Shown here one piece after another: positions 49,516-58,651 of a stretch of 64,000 bases of DNA. A program made the position numbers and the translations under genes. The first letter of the stretch is position 1. Each line of letters opens with the position of its first letter. The DNA comes from Bacteroidota bacterium (lineage in GTDB: Bacteria > Bacteroidota > Bacteroidia > UKL13-3), in NCBI GenBank assembly GCA_027491085.1, contig JAIXWW010000016.1, forward strand, positions 124,001-188,000, in the 5' to 3' direction. The notes beneath the pieces are model-generated. The model was not told the DNA's origin. It saw nothing but the letters and a program-made list of their open reading frames with translations, and searched no databases.

Positions 49516-49965
49516 TTATTTAATAGCTACAGCCATTTTTTCTACTTTGTTTTCTACTTTTTTAAGTTCAATGGTTAAAATACCATCTTCCATTTTTGCA
49601 TCAATTTGGGTTTTGTCAATGCTTTCGCTTAAGTGGAAACTGCGTTTAAATTTACCCTCAAACGACTCAATGGTGTGGAATTTACGCGTATCGTTTTCTT
49701 TTCTAAAGCCGCGTTCACCACTAATTACAAGGGTGTTTTTTACTATTTCTACATTCACATTTTCTTTTTTCACTCCTGGCAATTGCACATGTAAAGTAAA
49801 GTTGTGCTCATCTTCGGTAATGTCAACTCTTGGAGTGAAGTGAACATCGCGCTCAAACTTGCCTAAGTTGTGGTTAAAAATGGTATCAACAGTGTTGAAA
49901 AATTGAGAAGGTACTGAGTTTTCAATAAAGAACTCGCGAGCTGGATTTAATTTTAAAAATTTCAT
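49516..49965 (-). CDS. Hsp20/alpha-crystallin family small heat-shock protein
   Basis: The 149-residue chaperone has the alpha-crystallin domain from about residue 45 (PRVDITEDEHNFTLHVQLPG, then VKKENVNVEIVKNTLVISGE), the conserved GILTIELKK near the end of the beta sandwich and a short tail (VEKMAVAIK). The IxI-type tail motif is weak (VAI). It holds unfolding proteins in stress. It stands alone and convergent with the LuxC-like gene. No CIRCE-type inverted repeat is visible upstream. Confidence 0.95.
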   Translation of the reverse strand: MKFLKLNPAREFFIENSVPSQFFNTVDTIFNHNLGKFERDVHFTPRVDITEDEHNFTLHVQLPGVKKENVNVEIVKNTLVISGERGFRKENDTRKFHTIESFEGKFKRSFHLSESIDKTQIDAKMEDGILTIELKKVENKVEKMAVAIK

Positions 49966-50338
49966 ATTGTTTGTTATTTAATTGTTTTTTTGATTGATAC
50001 TTTCTAATAATCAAAAAGTTTTCCAATTGAATTTTAAAGACAATATGGCTTATTAGTTGTGTTATTAAATAAAATTGATTGAATATAGAAGACATTATGG
50101 CTTTTATTTGATTTTATAAATGTCAAGTTAGTAAAATGGTTGTTGAACTTCTCGAAACGAAAAGGTAAAATCACAATAAATTTGTTAGTTAGAATACCAA
50201 GCTAATGAGGTAAAAAAATGCGTAAGGGGTAGCAGCGGAAATCCTTTTTGGCGAAGCAAGAAGCAAAAAAGATTGTAGCGAATGACCCGACCCGCTGAAT
50301 GGACTTATGCATTGGACGCGGGTTACGCCCAAACAATG
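49966..50338. other. Intergenic region with a GC-rich structured segment
   Basis: The first part is AT-rich and contains the hsp20 promoter region. From about 50218 to 50336 the base composition changes sharply to GC-rich with paired words, described separately. No gene is seen. Confidence 0.65.
50218..50336. repeat. GC-rich structured intergenic repeat
   Basis: Two nested pairings are visible: AATCCTTTTT (50240-50249) with AAAAAAGATT (50275-50284), and ACCCGC (50290-50295) with GCGGGT (50318-50323). A repeat type that I recall from other Bacteroidota genomes (GGTAGCAGCGGAAATCC, TTGTAGCGAATGACCCGACC) has the same appearance. It directly follows the stop of the kinase gene on the minus strand, so it might act as its 3' structure. 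Only one copy is present in this window. Confidence 0.6.
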
Positions 50339-53300
50339 TTAGTTCCCTAATGGTAATATTATTTCAAAAACAGTCCCTTCGTTTTCTTTGCTGGTAAAGC
50401 TAATTTTTCCACCTGCTGCTTCAATCATGTTTTTTACCATTGGTAAACCCAAGCCCATACCATAAATTTTAGTGCTGAAATAAGGAGTGAAAATTTTATC
50501 AGCATCGGCTTTGCCTATACCTTTTCCGTTATCGCTTATGTGTATTTTTACTTGTGTTCCATCTATTGTTGCACTAATATCAATTAGGCCTTTTTTATCA
50601 TCAGGAATGGCTTGCGATGCATTTTTTATTAAGTTGGTAAAAGTTCTATTTAAATAATTATTGTCAAAATGAACATAAAGGTCTTCGGGTATTTGATTGA
50701 TAATTTTAATATTGTCATCGTTATGATGGAGGTCAATAATGGGTTGTAAAGCATCTTTTAAAAGTATGTTTTCAAACTCAGGAGTTGGCATTTTAGCGTA
50801 ATTACTAAACTCGCTTGCCAAATCGTTCAATACATCAATTTGAGTAATTATGGTTTTACTTACCTTATGAAAAGTTTCTTCTAGTTTTGGGTGTTGGTCT
50901 TTCCAAGCTCGTTGCAAATGTTGTACACTTAACTTCATGGGCGTAAGTGGATTTTTTATTTCATGGGCTATTTGCCTAGCAATATCTCTCCACGCGCCTT
51001 CACGTTCACTTTGAGCGAGTTTATTGGCACTTTCCTCTAGCTTATCAATCATTAAATTATATTGCTTCACCAAGTCGCCTATTTCATCTTTTCTATTCCA
51101 TAAAATAGGTTCGTTTTTCTTTCCTAGATTGGTAGTGCTTAATTGTTTTTGGATTAAAATAAGCGGGTAAGAAATATTGTGAGAAATGATATAAGCAATG
51201 ATTCCAATTACAATAAATAACAATGCATATAAGTTGATAAACCCAACCACAATGCTCGAAATTTCGCTTAATAAATCTGCTCGTTTGCTAAAGTAAGGTA
51301 GTTGTGCATAACCTATTAAATCGTTTTCGTTTTTATAAATTGGAACATAAGCGGCTATGTAGCTAAAATCGGCAATGCGTTCCGCTTGGCTAAACTGCGA
51401 TTCTTTTAAAGAATACAAATGGTAATACGCGGTTGGATTAATTAAATCGGCTATAACACCTTCGTCAAAAACCTTACTAATACTACTAGCTACCAATTTT
51501 CCATTTAAGTTATAAATACTAATATCGGTATCGTAAAAATCGGCCAATTGGTTTAAGTAAGCCTTGGTTTCGTTTTGCTTATTTTTTATAATATAATCGC
51601 TGGCTTCGCCTTGAAGTGTATTAACCACACTGCGTATTTTTCGACTTAGTTTTTCGTTTTGTTTGGTATTGTATTCTGATTGTATAAAACTTATGGTTAC
51701 ATAAGCAGTAATGCTTAAAGTAATAAATACAATTAAAATAATAGATACTTGAATTCGGGTTCTAATCAAAACCACATCGGGATCTTTGATAAATAAAAAC
51801 CTATTGATAAAATGCTTCACAAAGCGGTAAGCCTTTGATTTGATTAACTTGTAGCCCTTTAAAAATCTTGAATTTACCAATGCATAAATTGATAAAGAGA
51901 AAATAAGCAACAACGTAAAAAAGGTAAAAATAAGCGAAAATAAACCCAATGGTTCATAAAAGGTATCGTCTTTTTTACTTACTATAACCGTTAATTGGTT
52001 GTCGTTTTTATATTGTAAATGTTCAAATCCATTTTCAATAAAATGAGTAAACTGTTCTTGTTCGGTAGTTTTACTATTGATGGTTCGGTAAGGGTAATTA
52101 CCGCTTTGGCTAACTAAGGCATTGTTTTTATAAATGGCATAACTGTAATCAAATTTTTTAAAACCAATGGTATTGCTGGTTCCTTCTATTTGGAGTTCTT
52201 CAAATCGGTTTTCATCTTGTATCAGTTTTGGCTGCAATTGTATAAATACATAACCCAATTTTTCATTGCCATTTTTAACTAAAAACTTCGATAAATAGCC
52301 TTTTAAAAAGCTATTTGTTTTTAAATATTTAAAGTTTTTATCAATGGTTTCAATTGATTGGTTGTAGTAAATTTCGTTGAGTTGGTTAAACGAAATATTG
52401 TTGCGTTCGTTCAAATGATTGCCTGCCGAATCAAAATCGTAAATGGCTACTTCGTATTTACTTAAATAACCCGTAAAGTATAGCTGACGCAATGTTTTTT
52501 TAAACTGCGATTTAGATGCCATTTCGTTTAAAAAGTAATATTTTACTTGTTTATCGTTCGAAATTTTCTTTTCAATATCGCGTAAAAAATATTCGGTATT
52601 GATATCGTTTTGTGAGATTAATTTACCGGCATACAGCTTTCTGTTTTCAATGTCTTTTAAGCTTGAAAAATAATTAACCGAATAACTAGTGGCAAACGAA
52701 ATTAAAATAACCAAGATAAAAAAATGTTGGAAGCGATTGGCTTTTGAAACAAAATAGTTAAAGGCTACAAAGGCTAAAATTAAACATGATGAACCTAAGT
52801 AAAAAATATGTTGTCTACCAAAAACAAGATTGATTATGAGAGGATGGATTACAAAATAAATTATTAGTAAAATGCCTAATAAAACCCATTTGTTAAACTC
52901 ATTTTGCCTAATGTATAAAAAAGTATTTTTTATAGAAATATGAATTACTACAAATAAAATAACACCAATTAACAACCCATAAAAACTAAATTGACTCAAT
53001 AGGTACACGTTTTTTAAACTGAACGAAATTTGCGAATCGAATACCAAGCTTTTAATACTATCAATGCCTGAATCAATTGAAATAATAGTAATGAGTAATA
53101 AGAAAACCAGTTTGAAATATTTTAGGTAAACATTGTTTTCTGATTTATTTAAAATACGTTTGGTGTCAATTAAAACCACAAACCACAAAGCCATCAGTGC
53201 CACAATTAAAAAATCCCCAAGCGAAGGAATGATATCACTTGATGCATAAATAATAGGGCTGAAAAGTGGTTTGCTATATAAGTATGAAGGTAATTGGTAA

Positions 53301-54064
53301 ATGAGCAACAGTTTTTTAGCTGCAAACATTACTGCAAAATAAAATACTGTTCCAAGAGCTATATTTAATTGCAACAAGTAATTGCAAAGCAAATGGAAAC
53401 AAACACAAAATATAGTGATAGTTACAATTGATAGCAATATAAGCCATGTATTATCTAGCCAATCCTTGCTAAAAATTTCGACTGAAAAAAGGTATTTACC
53501 ACTTACATCTTTTATATCGGAAAATCCTTTTAATGGTTGTGGGCTAATAATTCCATTATCTAAAAAGGTTAATTCATTATTGAATTTGTTACTTAAATAT
53601 TGATTTTTGTAATTATAACCTTCATAAATATTGTAAAATATTATAAAATGAAAACTACCACTAGCCTTGCTATAAGCAAGATAAGAACCATTATTATTTA
53701 CAATAAAACTCAGGCCTTCTTTAAATTTATAATTAAACTTTTGTGCATTGATTATGTTACTAGTCCATGAAATAAGTGTATCGTTTTTAAACAATTGAAT
53801 AATGCAATTTTCTTTTTGTGCCAAAGAGTTCACATTGAGCCAATTTTTTTCATAATTGGTGGTATCAAGGAGAAGTTGCTGGAATGTTCTTACACATGTA
53901 AGTTCCTTTCCTCTTATAATTTGTTGTAATTGTTGATAGGTATCTTGCTGTTGTTGTGGGGTGTTTTTTAAATAGCGTTGTTCCGCTAAAAATGACAACT
54001 GTAGAAGTACAATCGAAATTAGAAACTGAATAAAATTTTTTCTTAGTTTATAATCTTTTAACAC
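50339..54064 (-). CDS. Very large NtrY-like membrane sensor histidine kinase
   Basis: The 1241-residue protein has an N-terminal membrane helix, an extracytoplasmic stretch (about 35-200), a block of six or more membrane helices (about 205-470), a second extracytoplasmic part (about 480-720), another helix pair and a CACHE-like loop, then HAMP (about 970-1005, RKDEIGDLVKQYNLMIDKLE). The kinase core has His1034 (QIAHEIKNPLTPM) and the ATP-binding boxes NLIKNASQAIPD, DNGKGI and GMGLGLPMVKN. All catalytic residues are kept. No response regulator lies beside it. The start is a GTG (54064). Such size is unusual; NtrY proteins have about 750 residues. Confidence 0.9.
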   Translation of the reverse strand: MLKDYKLRKNFIQFLISIVLLQLSFLAEQRYLKNTPQQQQDTYQQLQQIIRGKELTCVRTFQQLLLDTTNYEKNWLNVNSLAQKENCIIQLFKNDTLISWTSNIINAQKFNYKFKEGLSFIVNNNGSYLAYSKASGSFHFIIFYNIYEGYNYKNQYLSNKFNNELTFLDNGIISPQPLKGFSDIKDVSGKYLFSVEIFSKDWLDNTWLILLSIVTITIFCVCFHLLCNYLLQLNIALGTVFYFAVMFAAKKLLLIYQLPSYLYSKPLFSPIIYASSDIIPSLGDFLIVALMALWFVVLIDTKRILNKSENNVYLKYFKLVFLLLITIISIDSGIDSIKSLVFDSQISFSLKNVYLLSQFSFYGLLIGVILFVVIHISIKNTFLYIRQNEFNKWVLLGILLIIYFVIHPLIINLVFGRQHIFYLGSSCLILAFVAFNYFVSKANRFQHFFILVILISFATSYSVNYFSSLKDIENRKLYAGKLISQNDINTEYFLRDIEKKISNDKQVKYYFLNEMASKSQFKKTLRQLYFTGYLSKYEVAIYDFDSAGNHLNERNNISFNQLNEIYYNQSIETIDKNFKYLKTNSFLKGYLSKFLVKNGNEKLGYVFIQLQPKLIQDENRFEELQIEGTSNTIGFKKFDYSYAIYKNNALVSQSGNYPYRTINSKTTEQEQFTHFIENGFEHLQYKNDNQLTVIVSKKDDTFYEPLGLFSLIFTFFTLLLIFSLSIYALVNSRFLKGYKLIKSKAYRFVKHFINRFLFIKDPDVVLIRTRIQVSIILIVFITLSITAYVTISFIQSEYNTKQNEKLSRKIRSVVNTLQGEASDYIIKNKQNETKAYLNQLADFYDTDISIYNLNGKLVASSISKVFDEGVIADLINPTAYYHLYSLKESQFSQAERIADFSYIAAYVPIYKNENDLIGYAQLPYFSKRADLLSEISSIVVGFINLYALLFIVIGIIAYIISHNISYPLILIQKQLSTTNLGKKNEPILWNRKDEIGDLVKQYNLMIDKLEESANKLAQSEREGAWRDIARQIAHEIKNPLTPMKLSVQHLQRAWKDQHPKLEETFHKVSKTIITQIDVLNDLASEFSNYAKMPTPEFENILLKDALQPIIDLHHNDDNIKIINQIPEDLYVHFDNNYLNRTFTNLIKNASQAIPDDKKGLIDISATIDGTQVKIHISDNGKGIGKADADKIFTPYFSTKIYGMGLGLPMVKNMIEAAGGKISFTSKENEGTVFEIILPLGN

Positions 54065-54206
54065 TTTTCTTATGGCTGCTTTAACATTTACAATAGTACA
54101 TATTTTATTTTAACTAAAATATGTAAGCAATTTGTAAAGTAATATAAAGTTTGTAAACTGTTTTTATATTTAATTTTAAATACTTTATTTGTATCTATAA
54201 ATAATT

Positions 54207-54869
54207 TTGAACTACTTATCACATTACTTTATTGATAATAAGCAAGGTAATAACTACTTCAATAGTGCGTTATTTTTACCTGATTTTGCTCGTAATGTTG
54301 CCCGAGGTTTTGATAGTGAAGTACATGGTTTAACATTACCTGAAATTCAATTACAATTAGGATGTAAAGCTCATTTAAAAGCTGATAAGTTGTTTCACCC
54401 GTCAACGTTTTTTAAAAAGTATAGCGATATAATTAACCACGAATTGCAGCAATTTGAACCATTGGCGCATATCAATAGGAAATGGTTTTTAGCTCATATT
54501 TTAATGGAAATGATGATAGATAGACTTTTGGTGAAGTTTTTTCCAACAGTTTGCCATTCATTTTACCATGATTTAAACCAAATTGATACTAAAATATTGC
54601 ATCAATTCGTTTTACGTTTTTCAAATAAAAGTATTGAACCATTTATTAAACAATTTGACCATTTTTGTGAAGTACGATACTTGTTTGGATATGCAGTTGA
54701 TGATAGTTTTGTATATTCAGTAGCAAGGGTTTTTAAATATGGTTCGGGTATCGAAATGACCATGAGTGATAAGTTATTTTTAAAAAAATTGATAAATAAT
54801 TTAGAACAAATTCATTTTAATGACCCAATGATTATATTAGCAGAATTAAAACAAGTGTTTAGTGGATGA
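54207..54869 (+). CDS. ACP phosphodiesterase-like protein (AcpH/DUF479 family)
   Basis: The 220-residue protein begins NYLSHYFIDN, the conserved start of the DUF479 family, and has the helical pattern LADKLF, INRKWFLAHILMEMMIDRLL with the metal-binding His/Asp residues of the HD-like fold. AcpH removes the phosphopantetheine arm from acyl carrier protein; Bacteroidota members are mostly untested. The start codon is a TTG (54207), fixed by the conserved N-terminus. A degenerate word-repeat stretch follows its stop. Confidence 0.85.
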   Translation: MNYLSHYFIDNKQGNNYFNSALFLPDFARNVARGFDSEVHGLTLPEIQLQLGCKAHLKADKLFHPSTFFKKYSDIINHELQQFEPLAHINRKWFLAHILMEMMIDRLLVKFFPTVCHSFYHDLNQIDTKILHQFVLRFSNKSIEPFIKQFDHFCEVRYLFGYAVDDSFVYSVARVFKYGSGIEMTMSDKLFLKKLINNLEQIHFNDPMIILAELKQVFSG

Positions 54870-54996
54870 TAGGTTGATAAGTTAATTGGTTGATGAGTGA
54901 CTGAGTTAATAGGGTGATTGGTTAGTGGGGTATAAATTTAATAACTTAAAACTTGTAATTAGAACTTTTAGTATGCCAGAAACAAAATAATAACGA
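54870..54996. repeat. Degenerate short-word repeat stretch
   Basis: Words of the type GGTTGATAAGTTAATTGG recur with small changes four times between about 54872 and 54930 (TTGATAAGTT, TTGATGAGTG, GTTAATAGGG, GATTGGTTAG). A shorter similar stretch lies at 26350-26372. This looks like slippage-derived sequence without coding function. Confidence 0.45.
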
Positions 54997-56055
54997 ATGA
55001 AAAGAATAGTATATTTTATAATTACTTTAGTTTTTTGCGAAGCTAGTTTTGCGCAGTTAAAATATAGTAATGAGTTTTTGAACATTGGAGTTGGCGCTCG
55101 TAATTTAGGTTTGGCAGGCGCTTCTGTGGCAGCTGTTAGCGATGTTACTGCGGGTTATTACAATCCTGCGGCTTTGTTAAACATGAAAGATAAATTTCAA
55201 TTAATTGGAATGCGCAACAGCCAATTTGCGGGTATTTTAACCCACGATTATTTGGCAGGTGCTTTTAGGTTAAGTGAAAAATCGGTTGCTGCTATTTCTA
55301 TCATTCGCTCAGGAGTTGACAATATTCCCAATACTTTATATTTGGTTAATAGCAATGGCCAAGTTGATTATACCAAAATATCGAGTTTTTCGGCTGTTGA
55401 TTACGCTTTTATTGGCAGTTATGCTACCGAAACTAAATTTATTGAGCATTTGCAATTAGGTGGTAATGTTAAAATAATACGTAGGGTTATAGGTGAATTT
55501 GCCAATGCTTGGGGTTTTGGAATTGATGCAAGTGCCATGTATAAACTAAAACGTTTTAGGTTTGGCGTTATGTTGCGCGATGTTACCACTACTTTTAATG
55601 CTTGGAATTATACTTTTAGCGAAGCCGATAAAGCTCAATTATTGAGTACAGGAAATGCACTACCAACCAATAATTTAGAATTAACTTTGCCAAAATTAAC
55701 TTTAGGAACCAGCTATAGTTATGTAAAAAATTGGTTCTCGGTATTGGGTAGTTTGGAGTTTGATGTAAATACAGATGGACAAAGAAATACCTTTATTTCT
55801 AGCAAATATTTAAACCTTGATCCGCGTTTTGGAACAGAGTTAGGCTATAAACAAGTAATTTTTGTAAGAGGTGGTTTAAACAATTTTCAAAAAGTGAAAA
55901 ATGTAGATGGAAGTAATTCTTATAATATGTCGCCAGCATTAGGTGTTGGTTTAAAATTGAATAAAATACAAATTGATTATGCCTTAGGCAATGCATTTAA
56001 CTCAGGACTTATTGGTGCCAGCAATATAGTTTCGCTTAAGTTAATGATTAGATAA
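54997..56055 (+). CDS. porV: PorV/PorQ-type T9SS outer-membrane protein (PorV2-like)
   Basis: The 352-residue protein has a signal peptide (IVYFIITLVFCEASFAQ), then the FLNIGVGARNLGLAGASVAA and SDVTAGYYNPAAL stretch shared by PorV/PorQ/FadL-like barrels, and alternating beta strands to the end (NIVSLKLMIR). PorV-type proteins shuttle type IX cargo to the attachment complex; this form (often labelled PorV2) is common in Bacteroidota. A T9SS cargo nuclease is encoded at 36867 in the same window. It lies 8 bases before the GNAT-nitrilase gene and is probably cotranscribed. Confidence 0.85.
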   Translation: MKRIVYFIITLVFCEASFAQLKYSNEFLNIGVGARNLGLAGASVAAVSDVTAGYYNPAALLNMKDKFQLIGMRNSQFAGILTHDYLAGAFRLSEKSVAAISIIRSGVDNIPNTLYLVNSNGQVDYTKISSFSAVDYAFIGSYATETKFIEHLQLGGNVKIIRRVIGEFANAWGFGIDASAMYKLKRFRFGVMLRDVTTTFNAWNYTFSEADKAQLLSTGNALPTNNLELTLPKLTLGTSYSYVKNWFSVLGSLEFDVNTDGQRNTFISSKYLNLDPRFGTELGYKQVIFVRGGLNNFQKVKNVDGSNSYNMSPALGVGLKLNKIQIDYALGNAFNSGLIGASNIVSLKLMIR

Positions 56056-56063
56056 AATACTAT

Positions 56064-57596
56064 ATGAAAATACGTAATAGCAGGAAACCAAAACTAATAG
56101 AACGCAATGCTGAAAAAAGCGATTTTGACGAAATCATTGCGCTCTCCAAAATATGTTTTCCTGATAACGATCCTTGGTCGTATGAAATGCTAGAAAGCCA
56201 ATACAAGATTTTTCCTGAAGGCATGCAAGTAATTACTTTTGAAGGGAAAATAGTTGGTTCGGCAACCAGTTTAATAGTAAGTTGGGATGAATACGATGAT
56301 GACCATGCTTGGAAAGAAATTTGTGATAACGGTTTTATAACCAATCACGATGAAGAAGGCGATACCCTTTACGGAATTGAGGTAATGGTGCACCCAAACT
56401 ACCAAGGTTTAAAAATTGGTAGAAGGCTTTATGAAATGCGCAGGAATTTATGTGAAGATAAAAACCTGATGCGCATTTTAATAGGAGGTAGGGTTCCTAA
56501 TTACCACAAACATTCAGAAGAATTTGGTATCAGAGCTTACGTAAAACGTGTAGTTGAAAAGAAAATAAAAGATCCTGTAGTCACTTTTCAGTTGGCACAA
56601 GGTTATACCATTCAGCGTATTATTAAGGATTATTTACCCGAAGATAAAGAAAGCGAAGGATACGGACTTTTATTAGAATGGGTAAACTTAGATTACCAAG
56701 CTGAAACACGCGAGCGAAGTGTGTTGATGAAAAAAGTGCGCATTTGTTGTATTCAATACGAATTGCGTAAGATAACTTCGTTTAAACAATTTGCGCAGCA
56801 ATGCGAGTATTTTACCGATGTGGCAAGTAATTACAAATCGGATTTTGCTTTGTTTCCAGAGCTATTTACTACACAACTTTTATCGCTACACGAGTATAAA
56901 AGTATGAGCCCTGAAGACAGTATTAGAAAGCTGGATGATTATACCGAAGATTATATAAACCTATTTTCTCGTTTGGCTTTAGAGTATAATATCAACATCA
57001 TAGCAGGTACACATTTACAAGTAGAAAACGACCATTTATACAATATTTCGTACTTGTTTAAGCGTGATGGAACTTACGAAAAACAGTACAAAATTCACAT
57101 TACTTCAAACGAAGCAAAGTGGTGGGGAGTTAGACCTGGAAACGAAATAAAAGTATTTAATACCGATTGTGGTAAAGTGGCAATTAATGTTTGTTACGAT
57201 GTAGAGTTTCCTGAAATGGCTCGCATAGCTTGTAATAAAGGAGCTAAAATACTTTTTGTACCGTTTAGTACCGATGAAAAACATGGCCATTTGCGCGTAA
57301 AATTATGTGCACAAGCACGTGCCATTGAAAACCAAATTATAGTGGCTACAGCAGGAACTGTGGGAAATATTCCTTCGGTTGATAATATGGATATTAACTA
57401 TGCACAATCGGGTATTTATACACCAAGCGATTTTGCTTTTCCACCCGATGCTATAGCTGGTGAAGCAAGCACCAATATTGAAACTGTAGTTATTGCCGAT
57501 TTGGATTTGGCTGCCATAGAACGTGCTAGAAACACAGGAACTGTGCTAAACTGGAAAGATAGACGTATGGATATGTACGAAGTGTTAGAAAAATAA
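56064..57596 (+). CDS. Bifunctional GNAT acetyltransferase / carbon-nitrogen hydrolase
   Basis: The 510-residue protein joins a GNAT domain (about 10-215, with YGIEVMVHPNYQGLKIGRRL) to a nitrilase-superfamily domain (about 228-510). The hydrolase triad is Glu266 (FPELF), Lys343 (YKIHIT) and Cys377 (NVCYDVEFPE). This fused architecture is known across Bacteroidota; the substrate is unknown, although an N-acylated amide is a logical guess. The start ATG at 56064 lies 8 bases after porV2. Confidence 0.94.
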   Translation: MKIRNSRKPKLIERNAEKSDFDEIIALSKICFPDNDPWSYEMLESQYKIFPEGMQVITFEGKIVGSATSLIVSWDEYDDDHAWKEICDNGFITNHDEEGDTLYGIEVMVHPNYQGLKIGRRLYEMRRNLCEDKNLMRILIGGRVPNYHKHSEEFGIRAYVKRVVEKKIKDPVVTFQLAQGYTIQRIIKDYLPEDKESEGYGLLLEWVNLDYQAETRERSVLMKKVRICCIQYELRKITSFKQFAQQCEYFTDVASNYKSDFALFPELFTTQLLSLHEYKSMSPEDSIRKLDDYTEDYINLFSRLALEYNINIIAGTHLQVENDHLYNISYLFKRDGTYEKQYKIHITSNEAKWWGVRPGNEIKVFNTDCGKVAINVCYDVEFPEMARIACNKGAKILFVPFSTDEKHGHLRVKLCAQARAIENQIIVATAGTVGNIPSVDNMDINYAQSGIYTPSDFAFPPDAIAGEASTNIETVVIADLDLAAIERARNTGTVLNWKDRRMDMYEVLEK

Positions 57597-57613
57597 TTAA
57601 TAAGCAGTTAATA

Positions 57614-57651
57614 AAAATACCCCAAGTAGTTTAAACTAATTGGGGTATTTT
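57614..57651. terminator. Bidirectional terminator between GNAT-nitrilase and moxR
   Basis: AAAATACCCCAA pairs with TTGGGGTATTTT around a 14-base loop with T residues on both sides. Confidence 0.88.
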
Positions 57652-57671
57652 TATTATAGGTGACTCATTAT

Positions 57672-58634
57672 TTACATGATACCTGCAATAATTTGTTCAA
57701 TTTTAATTCCTTCCGCTTCCGCGCGGTAATTTTTTATCATTCTATGACGTAAAATATTTACCGCTACCGCTTTTACATTTTCTATATCAGGAGAATATTT
57801 TCCATGTAACAACGCATGTGCTTTAGCACCAATAATTAAAAATTGTCCGGCACGTGGACCTGCACCAAAATCAATATATTTTTTTATTTCTTCAGTTGCA
57901 AAACTACTTTGTGGTCGTGTTTTACTTACCAATTTAACAGCATAATCAATAACATTGTCAGCTACTGGTGTTTTGCGCACCAAATCTTGAAAGGCTAAAA
58001 TTTCAGTACCGTGAATTATTTTATTCAACTGAACTTTATGATTGCTAGTGGTTGCTTTTATGATATCTACTTCTTCTTCAAAACTAGGATAATCAAGAAA
58101 TACATTAAACATAAAACGATCTAATTGTGCTTCAGGTAATGCATAAGTTCCTTCTTGTTCTATGGGATTTTGAGTAGCTAATACAAAAAAAGGATTTGGT
58201 AATTGGTGCAATTTTCCGTTGATAGTTACTGTTTTTTCTTGCATAGCTTCTAGCAATGCAGCCTGTGTTTTAGGTGGTGTACGATTTATTTCATCTGCTA
58301 AAATTATATTTGCAAATATAGGACCATGCAAAAATTGAAACTCACGTTTTTCGTTCAATATTTCACTTCCAGTAATATCACTTGGCATTAAATCAGGTGT
58401 AAACTGAATGCGGTTAAAACTTAAGTCTAATACTTCACTTAATGTTTTAACCAATAATGTTTTGGCTAATCCAGGTAAGCCAATCATTAAGGTATGTCCG
58501 TTACTAAAAATTGAAATAAGTAAGGCTTCTACAATACTATTTTGCCCAACAATTACTTTACTAATTTCTTTTTTTAATTCAGTATATTTTTGGTGTAAAG
58601 CATTAGCTGCTTCAACATCGTTTTGATATAACAT
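57672..58634 (-). CDS. MoxR-family AAA+ ATPase
   Basis: The 320-residue chaperone-like ATPase has Walker A GLPGLAKT (52-59), the Walker B and sensor stretches ILADEINRTPPKTQAALLEA, TVTINGKLHQLPNPFFVLAT with QNPIEQEGTYALPEAQLDRF, and the C-terminal lid (FGAGPRAGQFLI). MoxR proteins usually work with a VWA-domain partner, often encoded next to them as DUF58 and batABD genes; none is here. The two parvulin genes lie directly upstream on the same strand, an order common in Bacteroidota. Confidence 0.94.
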   Translation of the reverse strand: MLYQNDVEAANALHQKYTELKKEISKVIVGQNSIVEALLISIFSNGHTLMIGLPGLAKTLLVKTLSEVLDLSFNRIQFTPDLMPSDITGSEILNEKREFQFLHGPIFANIILADEINRTPPKTQAALLEAMQEKTVTINGKLHQLPNPFFVLATQNPIEQEGTYALPEAQLDRFMFNVFLDYPSFEEEVDIIKATTSNHKVQLNKIIHGTEILAFQDLVRKTPVADNVIDYAVKLVSKTRPQSSFATEEIKKYIDFGAGPRAGQFLIIGAKAHALLHGKYSPDIENVKAVAVNILRHRMIKNYRAEAEGIKIEQIIAGIM

Positions 58635-58651
58635 ATTGTAATGGTGTTAAA

